A DNA stretch of 64,000 bases, taken from NCBI GenBank assembly GCA_023426545.1, contig JAFAAN010000012.1, positions 1-64,000 of the forward strand. Reading direction: 5' to 3'. The stretch comes from Pseudomonadota bacterium (GTDB taxonomy: Bacteria; Myxococcota; Myxococcia; Myxococcales; Myxococcaceae). The notes under the pieces were generated by a model. That model was not told the DNA's origin. It did no database searches and worked only from the letters and a program-made list of their open reading frames with translations. The position numbers were made by a program, and so were the translations under genes. Below are positions 8,462 to 16,305 of the stretch, piece by piece. Numbering within the stretch: the stretch's first letter is position 1; the number at the start of each line of letters is the position of its first letter.

Positions 8462-10294
8462 ATGCCGCTCATTCCGCGACGCCCGGGGCCCCTTCTCGCG
8501 CTTCTCCTCCTGACGGTCGCCGTGGGCCCCTGGGCCTCCGGCTGCCGCAGGATGGTGCGGCCGGACCTGGGGCAGGACCGGACGGTGGAAGCGGGCGTGC
8601 CGGTGGATTTCGGCTCGCAACGTGAGGACGCCACCGCCGTCACCTGGGAGCTGGGCGATGGGAGCGAGCCGCAGACGACGCCCTGGGTGTCACATGCCTT
8701 CGCCCGCCCGGGGACGTACACGGTGCGGGCACTGCACGAGGGCGAAGAGGTTGGCCGCGTCCAGTTGACGGTGGTGCCCCGGCCGGTGCTCCGCGCCGTG
8801 CCCGCTGGCGCGCGCACGGTGATGTGGCTTCCCCAGCTTCGCGGCCATGTGGACCGGTTGCTGGACTTCTACGAGCGCCTCGTGGGGCCGGAGCGGGCCC
8901 AGTGGGCCGTGGAGTCGTCTCCACTGCTGCCGCTGCTGCTCAAGGACCTGCAAGGCGGACCCGATGCCGTAGTGGACCCCGACGAGGGCTTCGGCTTCTT
9001 CCTGCTGCCGGAGTTCGACGGCGTCGTGTCGTTGCTGGGCATCACCGAGCCCGACGCGGCCCTGCGCGCCGTGGCCCGTGAGCTGGAGCGCGCGGGGCAT
9101 GGCGTGAGGCCCCAGGAAGATGGCTCGGTCGTCGTGGAGTCCGCGACCGGTGGACCCCCCATGTTGCTCTTCGAGGACCGGGGGTACCTCTACCTCGCGG
9201 TACCGGACAGCGAGGGAGAGGAGAATGAGGGAGCGCCCGTTCCGGCGCAGGCGTTGGCCATTCCCGACCCGGAGGTGGTGCGCCAGTCCGTGCGAGGACT
9301 GGTGGGGGCGGGCATCTCCGAAGACCCATTGCTGACCGAACTGCGCGCGAAGGTGGCGGACGGGAGCGTGTACCTGTTCACCGGGCAGCCGCCGGGAGGT
9401 GCGGCGGAGCGCGAGGACGCTGGCCCGATCCGAGGCTTCAGCGCCTCCCTGGGGGTGAGGCCGGAGCGGGTGGAGCTGGATGGGTTCCTGTCCTCCTCGT
9501 CACCGCTGTTCCAGGGCGCACGCGCGCCCACCTCCGAGTTGCTGAAGAACGCGGCGCTGGGGCCCATCGCCGCGGCGCAGCTCTCCGTCCCCCCCGAGGA
9601 GCTCGCGCGGCTGGTCTTTGGCGCGCCAGGCTCCGCGCGCCGCGAGCGCGTGGTGGCGTCCTGGCAGCGGGAGGGGCTGGACGTGGAGGCGCTGCTGAAG
9701 GCGCTGCGCGGTGACGTGGTGCTGCGCGCATACTTCGACATCCCAGCCTTCTTCCGGAACTTCATCCGGAACAAGCGGCCCGACCTCAAGGGCTCCATCG
9801 TGCTGGAGGCGGGGCTGACGGCGTCGGAGCCGGTGCTGGCGCTGGTGCGCAAACACCTGGAGGCGTCCTCGCTGCACTACACGACGCAGCAGGAAGCGGA
9901 CGGCACGCTCTTCCGGACGAGGTTCCGCGAGCACACCGTGGAGCTGCGCATCACGTCCCAGCGTGCCACGCTGCTGGCGGGAGAGCCGCTGGAGGGCCGG
10001 GCTCGAGGCGACGTGGGCGCAGAGCTGCGTGAGCGCTTCGGGGGAGAGGCCTTCACCCCGGGCCATGTGTCGGCCATGGTGGACCTGGGCCGGTTGCGCG
10101 CGGACCTGCGGTCGGCGGAGAAGATTCCCGGCGTGCCGAGCGCGCTGCTTGGCGCGACGAAGGCGCTCTCCGGCGCGTTGCTCGACCAGATTACGCCGCT
10201 GGACTCGGGCTTCATCGACTTCTCCCCCGAGGAGGGGGGCGGCCGCCTCAAGGGGCGCGTGTCGCTGCGCGCGGAGAAGGAGGCTTCACGTTGA
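8462..10294 (+). CDS. PKD-domain lipoprotein of unknown function
   Basis: 610 residues. A hydrophobic signal ends in WASGC (Cys28), a lipobox. A PKD-like domain spans about residues 35-105, with ATAVTWELGDGSEP and HAFARPGTYTVRA. The remaining 500 residues have no motif I recognise. They contain repeated alpha/beta stretches that resemble the DUF3352-type periplasmic proteins of myxobacteria, but that is a weak impression. It begins 7 bases after the barrel gene and overlaps the TTG of the MoaD-MoaE fusion by four bases, although the functional link to molybdopterin is not obvious. Confidence 0.7.
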   Translation: MPLIPRRPGPLLALLLLTVAVGPWASGCRRMVRPDLGQDRTVEAGVPVDFGSQREDATAVTWELGDGSEPQTTPWVSHAFARPGTYTVRALHEGEEVGRVQLTVVPRPVLRAVPAGARTVMWLPQLRGHVDRLLDFYERLVGPERAQWAVESSPLLPLLLKDLQGGPDAVVDPDEGFGFFLLPEFDGVVSLLGITEPDAALRAVARELERAGHGVRPQEDGSVVVESATGGPPMLLFEDRGYLYLAVPDSEGEENEGAPVPAQALAIPDPEVVRQSVRGLVGAGISEDPLLTELRAKVADGSVYLFTGQPPGGAAEREDAGPIRGFSASLGVRPERVELDGFLSSSSPLFQGARAPTSELLKNAALGPIAAAQLSVPPEELARLVFGAPGSARRERVVASWQREGLDVEALLKALRGDVVLRAYFDIPAFFRNFIRNKRPDLKGSIVLEAGLTASEPVLALVRKHLEASSLHYTTQQEADGTLFRTRFREHTVELRITSQRATLLAGEPLEGRARGDVGAELRERFGGEAFTPGHVSAMVDLGRLRADLRSAEKIPGVPSALLGATKALSGALLDQITPLDSGFIDFSPEEGGGRLKGRVSLRAEKEASR

Positions 10295-10959
10295 GCTCGC
10301 GTGTGACGGTCCTCTACTTCGCCGCTGCGCGCGAGCGCACCGGTCAGTCGCATGAAGCGGTGGACATCCCCGCGGGGGCGCAGGTGCGGGACGTGCTGCG
10401 GCTGCTGACCGAGCGGCATCCGGCGCTGGCGCCGCTGCTGCCACACCTGCGTGTCGCCGTGGACCAGGTGTTCGTCACATTGGATGCACCCGTCAGCGAG
10501 GGGGCGGAGGTGGCGCTGATTCCGCCCGTGGCGGGAGGCTCGCCGGGGCGGTTCCTGGTGGTGGACCGGCCCTTGCGGCTGGATGAGGTGGTGGAGGCGG
10601 TCAGCGGCGAGGCCTACGGCGGGCTGGTGACGTTCAGCGGCTCCGTGCGCAACCAGACGAAGGGCCGGCGCGTGTTGCGGCTGGAGTACGAGGCCTACGC
10701 GCCCATGGCGGAGAAGAAGCTGGCGGAGATTGGCGCGGAGGCGGCGGCGCAGTGGCCCGGCGTGCGCCTGTCCATCATCCACCGCGTGGGAACGCTGGTG
10801 CCCGGAGAGCTGGCGGTCGTCATCGCCGCGGCGGCGCCCCACCGGAAGGAGGCGTTCGGCGGCTGTGAGTACGCCATCGAGCGGCTCAAGCAGGACGTCC
10901 CCATCTGGAAGAAGGAGTTCTTCGAGGACGGAGAGGTCTGGGTGGGGCTGGGGCCCTGA
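10291..10959 (+). CDS. moaDE: Fused molybdopterin synthase, MoaD-MoaE (MoaX-like)
   Basis: 222 residues joining both subunits of molybdopterin synthase, which inserts two sulfurs into precursor Z. Residues 1-83 are MoaD, a ubiquitin-like protein ending in PPVAGG; normally this Gly-Gly must be a free C-terminus for thiocarboxylation. From about residue 86 comes MoaE, with GGLVTFSGSVRNQTKGRRV, IHRVGTLVPGE, SAHRKEAF-type APHRKEAFGGCEY and the Lys-rich VPIWKKEFFEDG. The start is an uncommon TTG overlapping the upstream stop, supported by AGAAGGAGG ending 7 bases before. In M. tuberculosis a similar MoaX is cleaved after the Gly-Gly. Confidence 0.9.
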   Translation: MSSRVTVLYFAAARERTGQSHEAVDIPAGAQVRDVLRLLTERHPALAPLLPHLRVAVDQVFVTLDAPVSEGAEVALIPPVAGGSPGRFLVVDRPLRLDEVVEAVSGEAYGGLVTFSGSVRNQTKGRRVLRLEYEAYAPMAEKKLAEIGAEAAAQWPGVRLSIIHRVGTLVPGELAVVIAAAAPHRKEAFGGCEYAIERLKQDVPIWKKEFFEDGEVWVGLGP

Positions 10960-10974
10960 CGCGGAGGGGCCCGC

Positions 10975-11658
10975 TCAGCGCACGCGGAGGAAGGCGGGGA
11001 CGGTGACCTCGGCGCCCCCATCCGGCTGGGCGTTGAGCTCGGCCTCGGTGAGGGGGCGCATGGGGGTGTCCAGGCCCAGGGCCTTGCGGCGCTCGGCCTC
11101 CTTGTCGGTCGCCATCTTCATGGCGCGGACCTTGGATTCCTCCATGCGCTGCGGCGTCGGGCCCGCGATGAGGAAGCCCACCGGCAGGCTGAGGAAGAGC
11201 ATGCTGACGATGGCGAGCCAGCCGAAGTCCTTCCACTGGAGCCGGTTGACCTGCTCCCTCACGAAGGAGCCCTGGATGCGCAATGAGAGCTGGCCCTCGG
11301 AGAGCCGGAGCGCCATGTCCTCCGAGAGCTCCACCGAGCTGCGCCCGTCGTGCCGGTGCAGCTCATCGGGGGACAGCTCGGCGTAGCGGCCCCCGCGAAG
11401 GGAACGCTCGGCCCGTGCGGCGGGGGGCACGTGGATGCGCCAGCCCCGCGGCGTGCGCTCCGCGAGCAGGAACGGCTCCTCCGGCAGGGTGAAGCCATAG
11501 AGGGGCAGGGGGGCCGTTTCGTCCGGTGCGGCGTGGACGTTCGAGCGCTCCGGTCCATAGGTCCATGCCTCGGACAGGTTGTCGCCCCAGTACAGCTCGC
11601 AGAAGAGTCCTCGACCTGCCTTGGTGTTCATCGCGGCGGGAAGCATAGGGCCTTGCAT
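10975..11658 (-). CDS. Single-pass membrane protein, possibly a truncated AgmX/PglI-type relative
   Basis: 227 residues. The N-terminal ~145 residues form a soluble domain beginning RGLFCELYWGDNLSEAWTYG, with a middle LPLYGFTLPEEPFLLAE and a Leu/Ser/Asp pattern that could be FHA-like. One membrane helix follows (FGWLAIVSMLFLSLPVGFLIAG), then a short charged tail. From memory this soluble-domain-plus-helix resembles the front of AgmX/PglI-type energy-transducer proteins of myxobacteria, but the long C-terminal TonB-like part is absent. I chose ATG 11658 because AAGGAG lies nine bases upstream; ATG 11646 and 11631 are alternatives. It converges with moaDE, 15 bases apart. Confidence 0.55.
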   Translation of the reverse strand: MQGPMLPAAMNTKAGRGLFCELYWGDNLSEAWTYGPERSNVHAAPDETAPLPLYGFTLPEEPFLLAERTPRGWRIHVPPAARAERSLRGGRYAELSPDELHRHDGRSSVELSEDMALRLSEGQLSLRIQGSFVREQVNRLQWKDFGWLAIVSMLFLSLPVGFLIAGPTPQRMEESKVRAMKMATDKEAERRKALGLDTPMRPLTEAELNAQPDGGAEVTVPAFLRVR

Positions 11659-11831
11659 GGCTCGCGGCTCCTTCATCGGCGGGGAGACGTTGCCCGAGCG
11701 ACGGGGAACGTCTGGCTGGCTGGCTCCTGGACAGCCAGGGGACGCCGTGGGTTCCGGCTCCAGACGGGGGGAGGGGCCGGAGCCGCGCCGGAGGGGGACT
11801 TCGCGGCGCGGCTCGGCAGGGGGGAGCGGTG

Positions 11832-13094
11832 TTACGGCGTGGGAGGTTGCCCTGTCGGCATGTGGGCCCGCAGGTGGCGCTGGGGGCTCCGCATGAACCT
11901 CCATGCGCTCAGCGTCACCAGGGCCATGAGCGCCGCGTAGCCCGCCAGCGGCCAGGCCGTATCGCCGTCGAGCAGGACGACGGCCAGCGTGCCGAGGACG
12001 CCCACGATGAGGCTCTGGATGCAGAAGTAGAGCGCGACCGCAGTCCCCGCCACGTCGCCAAAGGCCTGGAGTGCGCCATTGGCGGTGACGGAGACGGTGA
12101 ACACGATGCCGGCCGCGATGACCCACATCGGCACGATGAACGTTCCGAAGGCGTTTGGCGCGAGGTGTTGCCCGGCGCCCAGGAGCGCCGCGCCCACCAG
12201 CAACGTCGTCATGCCTCGGATGAGGCTGCCCTCCCAGCCCCAGGCCGCCACGAAGCGCTTCGCGAAGCGTGTCGTCACAATCATCGCGAGCGCGGCGGTG
12301 GCGAAGGAGAGGCTGAAGCCGAGCTCCGAGTATCCGGCCTGGCCGATGAGGACCCGTGGGGCGGTCGAGAAGAACACGAAGAAGGTCCCCATCGCCGCGC
12401 TGAAGCCCAGGGTGTACGTCCAGAACGAAGCGCTGCGCAGGATGGGACCGAAGGCCGCCCGGGGAGCCATGGCGAAGGACGGTCGCGTCTCGCGCCACCT
12501 GGGCAGGGCCTGCAGGAGTGCCGCGCTCCCGAGGATGCCGAGCGCGAGGAAGATGGCACGCCAGCCGAGATGCTTCGCGAGCAGCGCGCCCGCGATGGGG
12601 CCGAGCGCGGGGACGAAGGCCAGCATCGCGCTGAAGAGGCTGTAGATGACCGCGCTTTCAGGCCGGTCCGAATAGACGTCACGGACGGTCGCGAACGTGG
12701 CCACGAGGGCCGCGGAGGCTCCAGTGGCTTGCATGAGCCGCAGCCCGACGAACGCCGAGGCGGAGGTGGTGCCCGCGAGCAGGAACGACGCGGCGGTGAA
12801 CAGCAGCGCGCCGGCCAGCAAGACCGGGCGCCGACCGATTCGGTCCGAGAGAGGACCGAACACCATCTGCCCGAGGCCGAGCACGGCCATGTACAGGCTC
12901 AGCGTGAGCTGGATGATGGCCGGAGAGGTGCCGAGGATGCCGGGCATCGCCGGGACGACAGGGAGGTAGATGTCCATGGCCAGGGAGGCCAGGAGGTCGA
13001 AGGGCGCCATCAGCAACAGCGCTGTGGGCAGGGAGTGATTCCACGACGAGGGTTTCGAATCAGGCACGATGGATTCCGCACAAATGAGGAGCAT
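11832..13094 (-). CDS. MFS efflux transporter, FloR/CmlA (phenicol exporter) subfamily
   Basis: About 420 residues with twelve membrane segments of the DHA1 drug:H+ antiporter type. The sequence follows FloR/CmlA phenicol exporters closely as I remember them: LPTALLLMAPFDLLASLAMD, YLPVVPAMPGIL, IQLTLSLYM, GPLSDRIGRRPVLLAGA, FVPALGPIAGALL, GTFFVFFSTAPRVLIGQA and VFTVSVTANGAL. Family knowledge: these pump chloramphenicol and/or florfenicol. ATG 13094 is used here; a GTG at 13067 would give 411 residues, nearer the usual ~404, and is a fair alternative. Base composition matches its neighbours and no mobile element flanks it, so it looks like a resident gene. Confidence 0.85.
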   Translation of the reverse strand: MLLICAESIVPDSKPSSWNHSLPTALLLMAPFDLLASLAMDIYLPVVPAMPGILGTSPAIIQLTLSLYMAVLGLGQMVFGPLSDRIGRRPVLLAGALLFTAASFLLAGTTSASAFVGLRLMQATGASAALVATFATVRDVYSDRPESAVIYSLFSAMLAFVPALGPIAGALLAKHLGWRAIFLALGILGSAALLQALPRWRETRPSFAMAPRAAFGPILRSASFWTYTLGFSAAMGTFFVFFSTAPRVLIGQAGYSELGFSLSFATAALAMIVTTRFAKRFVAAWGWEGSLIRGMTTLLVGAALLGAGQHLAPNAFGTFIVPMWVIAAGIVFTVSVTANGALQAFGDVAGTAVALYFCIQSLIVGVLGTLAVVLLDGDTAWPLAGYAALMALVTLSAWRFMRSPQRHLRAHMPTGQPPTP

Positions 13095-13455
13095 CTGGCG
13101 GCGATCTGCCTCTCCACGGGGACCGCGATGGGCTGTGGGACAGATGGCCGCGGCGACAGGGGACGTGTCGCTGCGGCTCACTCATCTGCTTTGGCGGTGG
13201 TCTCCATCTCGCTCGTGTCCGTGGGGTGAGTGGCGATTCAGGCTCGGTGCTGGCCCAACATGCTTGAGGCTGCTCGACAGGCGGCTGATGTCACAAGGCT
13301 CCACGTGCAGCCCTGTGCGGTGACGAGGACACCGCATCCGTCATGACAGGCTGCGGTTGAAATCCTATCTCGCTCGGTTGCCTTATCAGAGCGCCGGGCG
13401 GGCGACTGCTGGCGGACGCACCGATGCCCGGCGGGTCGATACCGGCAGGGGAGGG
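13095..13455. other. Intergenic region without recognised features
   Basis: 361 bases between the start of the exporter and the end of the site-2 protease gene; both genes point left. It should hold the exporter promoter and any terminator for the protease gene. I found no convincing -35/-10 pair, long hairpin or short gene. Confidence 0.4.
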
Positions 13456-15255
13456 TTATTGCCCGGCGGGAGCTACAGTTCCTGCCGGCGTCGTGCTCGC
13501 AGGCGCATTCGTCGCTGCGGAGTCCCTCGCCGGCACTGTGGCCTCGCTCGGTGTTCCTCCCGCTGCCGGAGCCGCCGCGGTGGGGGCTTCTCCTGGGGGC
13601 GCACTCGTCGCCGCTGCGCCGCTTGCGGTGGCATCTGGCACCGCCTGTCCAGAGCTGGCGGTGGCGCCAGGGGACGCACGCGGTGCCGCCGCGGAGCCGG
13701 GCATCGGTCCGGTGGCGCCAGCGGATGCGGGCGGCGTTCCGGTGGTGCCAGCGTTGGCGGGCGGCGTTCCGGTGGCGCCAGTGGTGGCGGGCGGTGTTCC
13801 GGTGGCGCCAGTGGTGGCAGGCGGCGTTCCGGTGGCGCCAGTGGTGGCGGGCGGTGTTCCGGTGGCGCCAGCGGATGCGGGCGGTGTTCCGGTGGCGCCA
13901 GCGGATGCGGATGCGGACGGTGTTCCGGTGGTGCCAGCGGAGCCGGGCGCCGGCCCGATGCCGCTAGCCGTGGCGGGCGGTGTGCCGGTGGTCGCGCTCG
14001 GTGCCGAGCCTCCCCCCGTCGTCGTACCCGGCGAGGCAGTGCCCGCAGGCCTACCGGACGCGGTGGTGCTGGCGGCAGGAGGCGCACTCACGGGTCGCGC
14101 CGGGGTGCTCGGAGCCGCCGAGCCGGTTGCGGTCTCAGGTGCAGCGCCCGGCGTGGTCGGGGGCTGTGGCTCTACCACTTGGGGTTCCACCACCTGTGGC
14201 TCCACGGCCGACGGCTCATCCATCAGCAGCCGAGCGGGCAATGCGCGCCGGATCTCCGCAGTGGCCATCACCACGACGGCGGCGGCGATGCCCAGGAAGC
14301 CCACCGTCTGCGCCACTGTCTCCAAGCGCGGAGGAATCCGCCGCCCGCTCGCGGCTTCGACCAGCAGCAGCAGGACGCGCCCGCCATCCAGCCCAGGCAC
14401 GGGAATCAGCGTCAGGAGCGCCAGGACCACAGAGGCCGCGACCAGCGTCCGCAGCAGCGCATCCGTCCCGGAGGCCATCGCGTCCGCGGACTCCTGGCGC
14501 ACCAGTGCGCCCGCGTTCGCCGCGCTCGGATCCTCCAGCCCGCGCAGCATCCGCTTCAGCAGCGCCACGCCTTCGGTGGCCACGTTCGTGGTGTGCGTGA
14601 AGGAGTGGCTCAGCGCCTCCGCCGCGCCATGCGCCTTGTACACGTACTGCTGGCTCACGCCGATGCGCCCCGTTCCGCGCTCGTCGGGCCGGGGCCGGAC
14701 CACCACCGTGCGTGGCTCGCCCTCGCGCTCCACCGCCAGCTCCAGCGGCGCGCCCGCGGCAACGCCGACCTTCTCCACGAACTCCGACCAGGTCTTCAGT
14801 GGCTGGCCCGCGACCTCGACGATGCGGTCTCCGGGCAGGAGCTGTGCCCGCGCGGCCTCCGAGCCGGGCTGCACCGTCCCTACCGTCAGCGGCACCACCA
14901 CGTGCGTGCCCGACGTGTACAGCGCGAACATCACCGCCAGCGCGAACACATAGTTCGCCAACGGCCCCGCGAGGATGATGAGGATGCGGAGCAGGGGGCC
15001 GCGTGCCGCGTAGCCGGCCGCCTCCTCCGGGTCCGCGCGGTGCGGGTTCATCCCCTGCAGGTGCGCCGTGGCGCCCAGCGGCACCGCCGCCACCACGAAC
15101 TGGGTCCCCCACAGACGGAAGGACACCAGCGGTGGGCCGAAGCCGAACACGAAGCGGGGCACCCGCACGCCGAGCATCCGCGCGGCGACGAGGTGTCCCA
15201 GCTCGTGAAGGGTCAACAGGACACCCAGGGCGAGCAGGACGAGCGCGTAATGCAT
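13456..15255 (-). CDS. Site-2 protease family protein (M50) with long repetitive Pro/Thr/Gly tail
   Basis: 599 residues. The first ~345 are a complete M50 protease: HELGH at residues 17-21 in helix 1, LAGPLANYVFALAVM helix, one PDZ domain (VGTVQPGSEAARAQLLPGDRIVEVAG) and TLIPVPGLDGGRV for the third zinc ligand. The last ~250 residues are low-complexity, dominated by a tandem 10-residue motif like TGTPPATTGA. By RseP topology this tail would be periplasmic. It is a second S2P beside the RseP at 2735, and its substrate is unknown. ATG 15255 starts directly at the first helix. The Nudix gene ends 15 bases before it on the same strand, suggesting an operon. Confidence 0.85.
   Translation of the reverse strand: MHYALVLLALGVLLTLHELGHLVAARMLGVRVPRFVFGFGPPLVSFRLWGTQFVVAAVPLGATAHLQGMNPHRADPEEAAGYAARGPLLRILIILAGPLANYVFALAVMFALYTSGTHVVVPLTVGTVQPGSEAARAQLLPGDRIVEVAGQPLKTWSEFVEKVGVAAGAPLELAVEREGEPRTVVVRPRPDERGTGRIGVSQQYVYKAHGAAEALSHSFTHTTNVATEGVALLKRMLRGLEDPSAANAGALVRQESADAMASGTDALLRTLVAASVVLALLTLIPVPGLDGGRVLLLLVEAASGRRIPPRLETVAQTVGFLGIAAAVVVMATAEIRRALPARLLMDEPSAVEPQVVEPQVVEPQPPTTPGAAPETATGSAAPSTPARPVSAPPAASTTASGRPAGTASPGTTTGGGSAPSATTGTPPATASGIGPAPGSAGTTGTPSASASAGATGTPPASAGATGTPPATTGATGTPPATTGATGTPPATTGATGTPPANAGTTGTPPASAGATGPMPGSAAAPRASPGATASSGQAVPDATASGAAATSAPPGEAPTAAAPAAGGTPSEATVPARDSAATNAPASTTPAGTVAPAGQ
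13690..13930. repeat. Tandem 30-base coding repeats in the site-2 protease tail
   Basis: Near-identical 30-base units built on GGCGGTGTTCCGGTGGCGCC run through this stretch and encode the TGTPPA(T/S)(T/A)GA decapeptide in the protease gene. Units differ by a few third-position changes and by GTG-GTG versus GCG-GAT blocks. They stay in frame, so unit number may vary between strains without breaking the gene. Confidence 0.85.
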
Positions 15256-15270
15256 CCTTCCGCGCCGCTC

Positions 15271-15693
15271 CTACAGCTTCCGCCGCTGTCCGGTCCGCTT
15301 GTACGTCACATAGTCGGACAGGATGGTGTCGTGGTCGAAGCAGAGGTCCTTCGGCAGCGCGTCCAGCGGAAAGGCCCGGGCCTCGGCCGCGTCGTCGGCA
15401 CCCTGGGGCTCGCCCTCGGCCGAGCCGATGTAGACGGTGGAGATGTTGTGCTGACGCGGGTCCCGCTTGGGGTCCGAGTACGTGAAGAACTGCTCGGACA
15501 GCTTCACGTGCAGCCCCGTCTCCTCCTGCACCTCGCGCACGGCGGCGGCGTCCAGGGGTTCGCCCTCGTCCACGAAGCCACCGGGCAGCGCCCAGCCGAC
15601 GGGTGGATTCGCCCGCCGGATGAGGACGATGCGTTCACCTGGCAGCTCGATGATGCAGTCCACGGTGGGCTTGGGGTTGCGGTATTCGGGCAT
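15271..15693 (-). CDS. Nudix hydrolase
   Basis: 140-residue hydrolase of nucleoside diphosphates linked to another moiety. The Nudix box is complete: GGFVDEGEPLDAAAVREVQE followed by ETGL, matching GX5EX7REUXEEXGU. N-terminal PTVDCIIELPGERIVLIRR and WALPGGFV are typical of small housekeeping Nudix proteins acting on oxidised nucleotides or ADP-ribose. The exact substrate cannot be read from sequence. ATG 15693 is preferred over an upstream GTG at 15720. It precedes the site-2 protease gene on the same strand by 15 bases. Confidence 0.88.
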   Translation of the reverse strand: MPEYRNPKPTVDCIIELPGERIVLIRRANPPVGWALPGGFVDEGEPLDAAAVREVQEETGLHVKLSEQFFTYSDPKRDPRQHNISTVYIGSAEGEPQGADDAAEARAFPLDALPKDLCFDHDTILSDYVTYKRTGQRRKL

Positions 15694-15751
15694 GACCGCC
15701 AGTCTACCCGCTGCCGCCACGCGCGTGCTTCATAGATGCAAGCCCTGGAGT

Positions 15752-16249
15752 ATGGTGCGCCCCGTGTCCACTCCGAGACGCCATCGCCTCGTCTTCTCCG
15801 GCCTGCTCCTGGCATGTTTGGTGGGCTGCCTGCCCCGCGTCCAGGAGCCAGGGGACTACGTCTTCGAGCCCGTCGAGGTGCTCCGCGACGACTGCAGCCT
15901 GCTGGAGGCCAACCGCGACAAGCTCTACGGCACCCTCCAGATCAGCGGGCGTGTCGTCCGCCTGGACTTCGGCTTCCTGGACAGCCACCTCGTGGGCTAC
16001 TTCCTGGAGGATGGCGACCACTTCTCCATCGACGGCAGCGTGGTCAAGGCCGCCGCCGAGGTGAACGGACAGGAGTGCTTGCTGGACCAGGTCAACATCC
16101 ACGTGGACGGTACGACGCAGTGCGAAACGCAGTTCAACGGGGTGCTCCGGGTCCGCTATGACACGCGGCGCCCCGACGAATGCGTCTGCGAGCTGTGGAT
16201 GCGCTACGAGGCCGTCAAGGAGTCGAAGCGCTGTAGCGCGGAGGGTTGA
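15752..16249 (+). CDS. Lipoprotein of unknown function
   Basis: 165 residues. The signal peptide ends LACLVGC, a good lipobox, so the mature protein is lipid-anchored. The rest is a compact domain with paired cysteines (DDCSLLE, GQECLLDQ, TTQCETQF, DECVCELW, KRCSAEG), suggesting disulfides in the periplasm or outside. No family recognised. ATG 15752 or GTG 15764 are both possible; GGAG lies just before the first. It lies 56 bases ahead of acs and is divergent from the Nudix gene. Confidence 0.65.
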   Translation: MVRPVSTPRRHRLVFSGLLLACLVGCLPRVQEPGDYVFEPVEVLRDDCSLLEANRDKLYGTLQISGRVVRLDFGFLDSHLVGYFLEDGDHFSIDGSVVKAAAEVNGQECLLDQVNIHVDGTTQCETQFNGVLRVRYDTRRPDECVCELWMRYEAVKESKRCSAEG

Positions 16250-16262
16250 GCCGCGCGCGCCG

Positions 16263-16275
16263 TGTTCCTAGAACA
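16263..16275. promoter_or_regulatory. Short inverted repeat before acs
   Basis: TGTTC-CTA-GAACA, two perfect 5-base arms, lies 30 bases before the acs start. It could be a small operator, but five-base arms occur often by chance. Confidence 0.2.
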
Positions 16276-16305
16276 GGGTGGCATTGTCCACGCTTGGAGG
16301 AACGC

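Noticed and set aside
13690..13930. Short regular repeats that could suggest a CRISPR array
   Set aside because: Units are contiguous 30-mers without unique spacers and they lie inside a coding frame as a decapeptide repeat.
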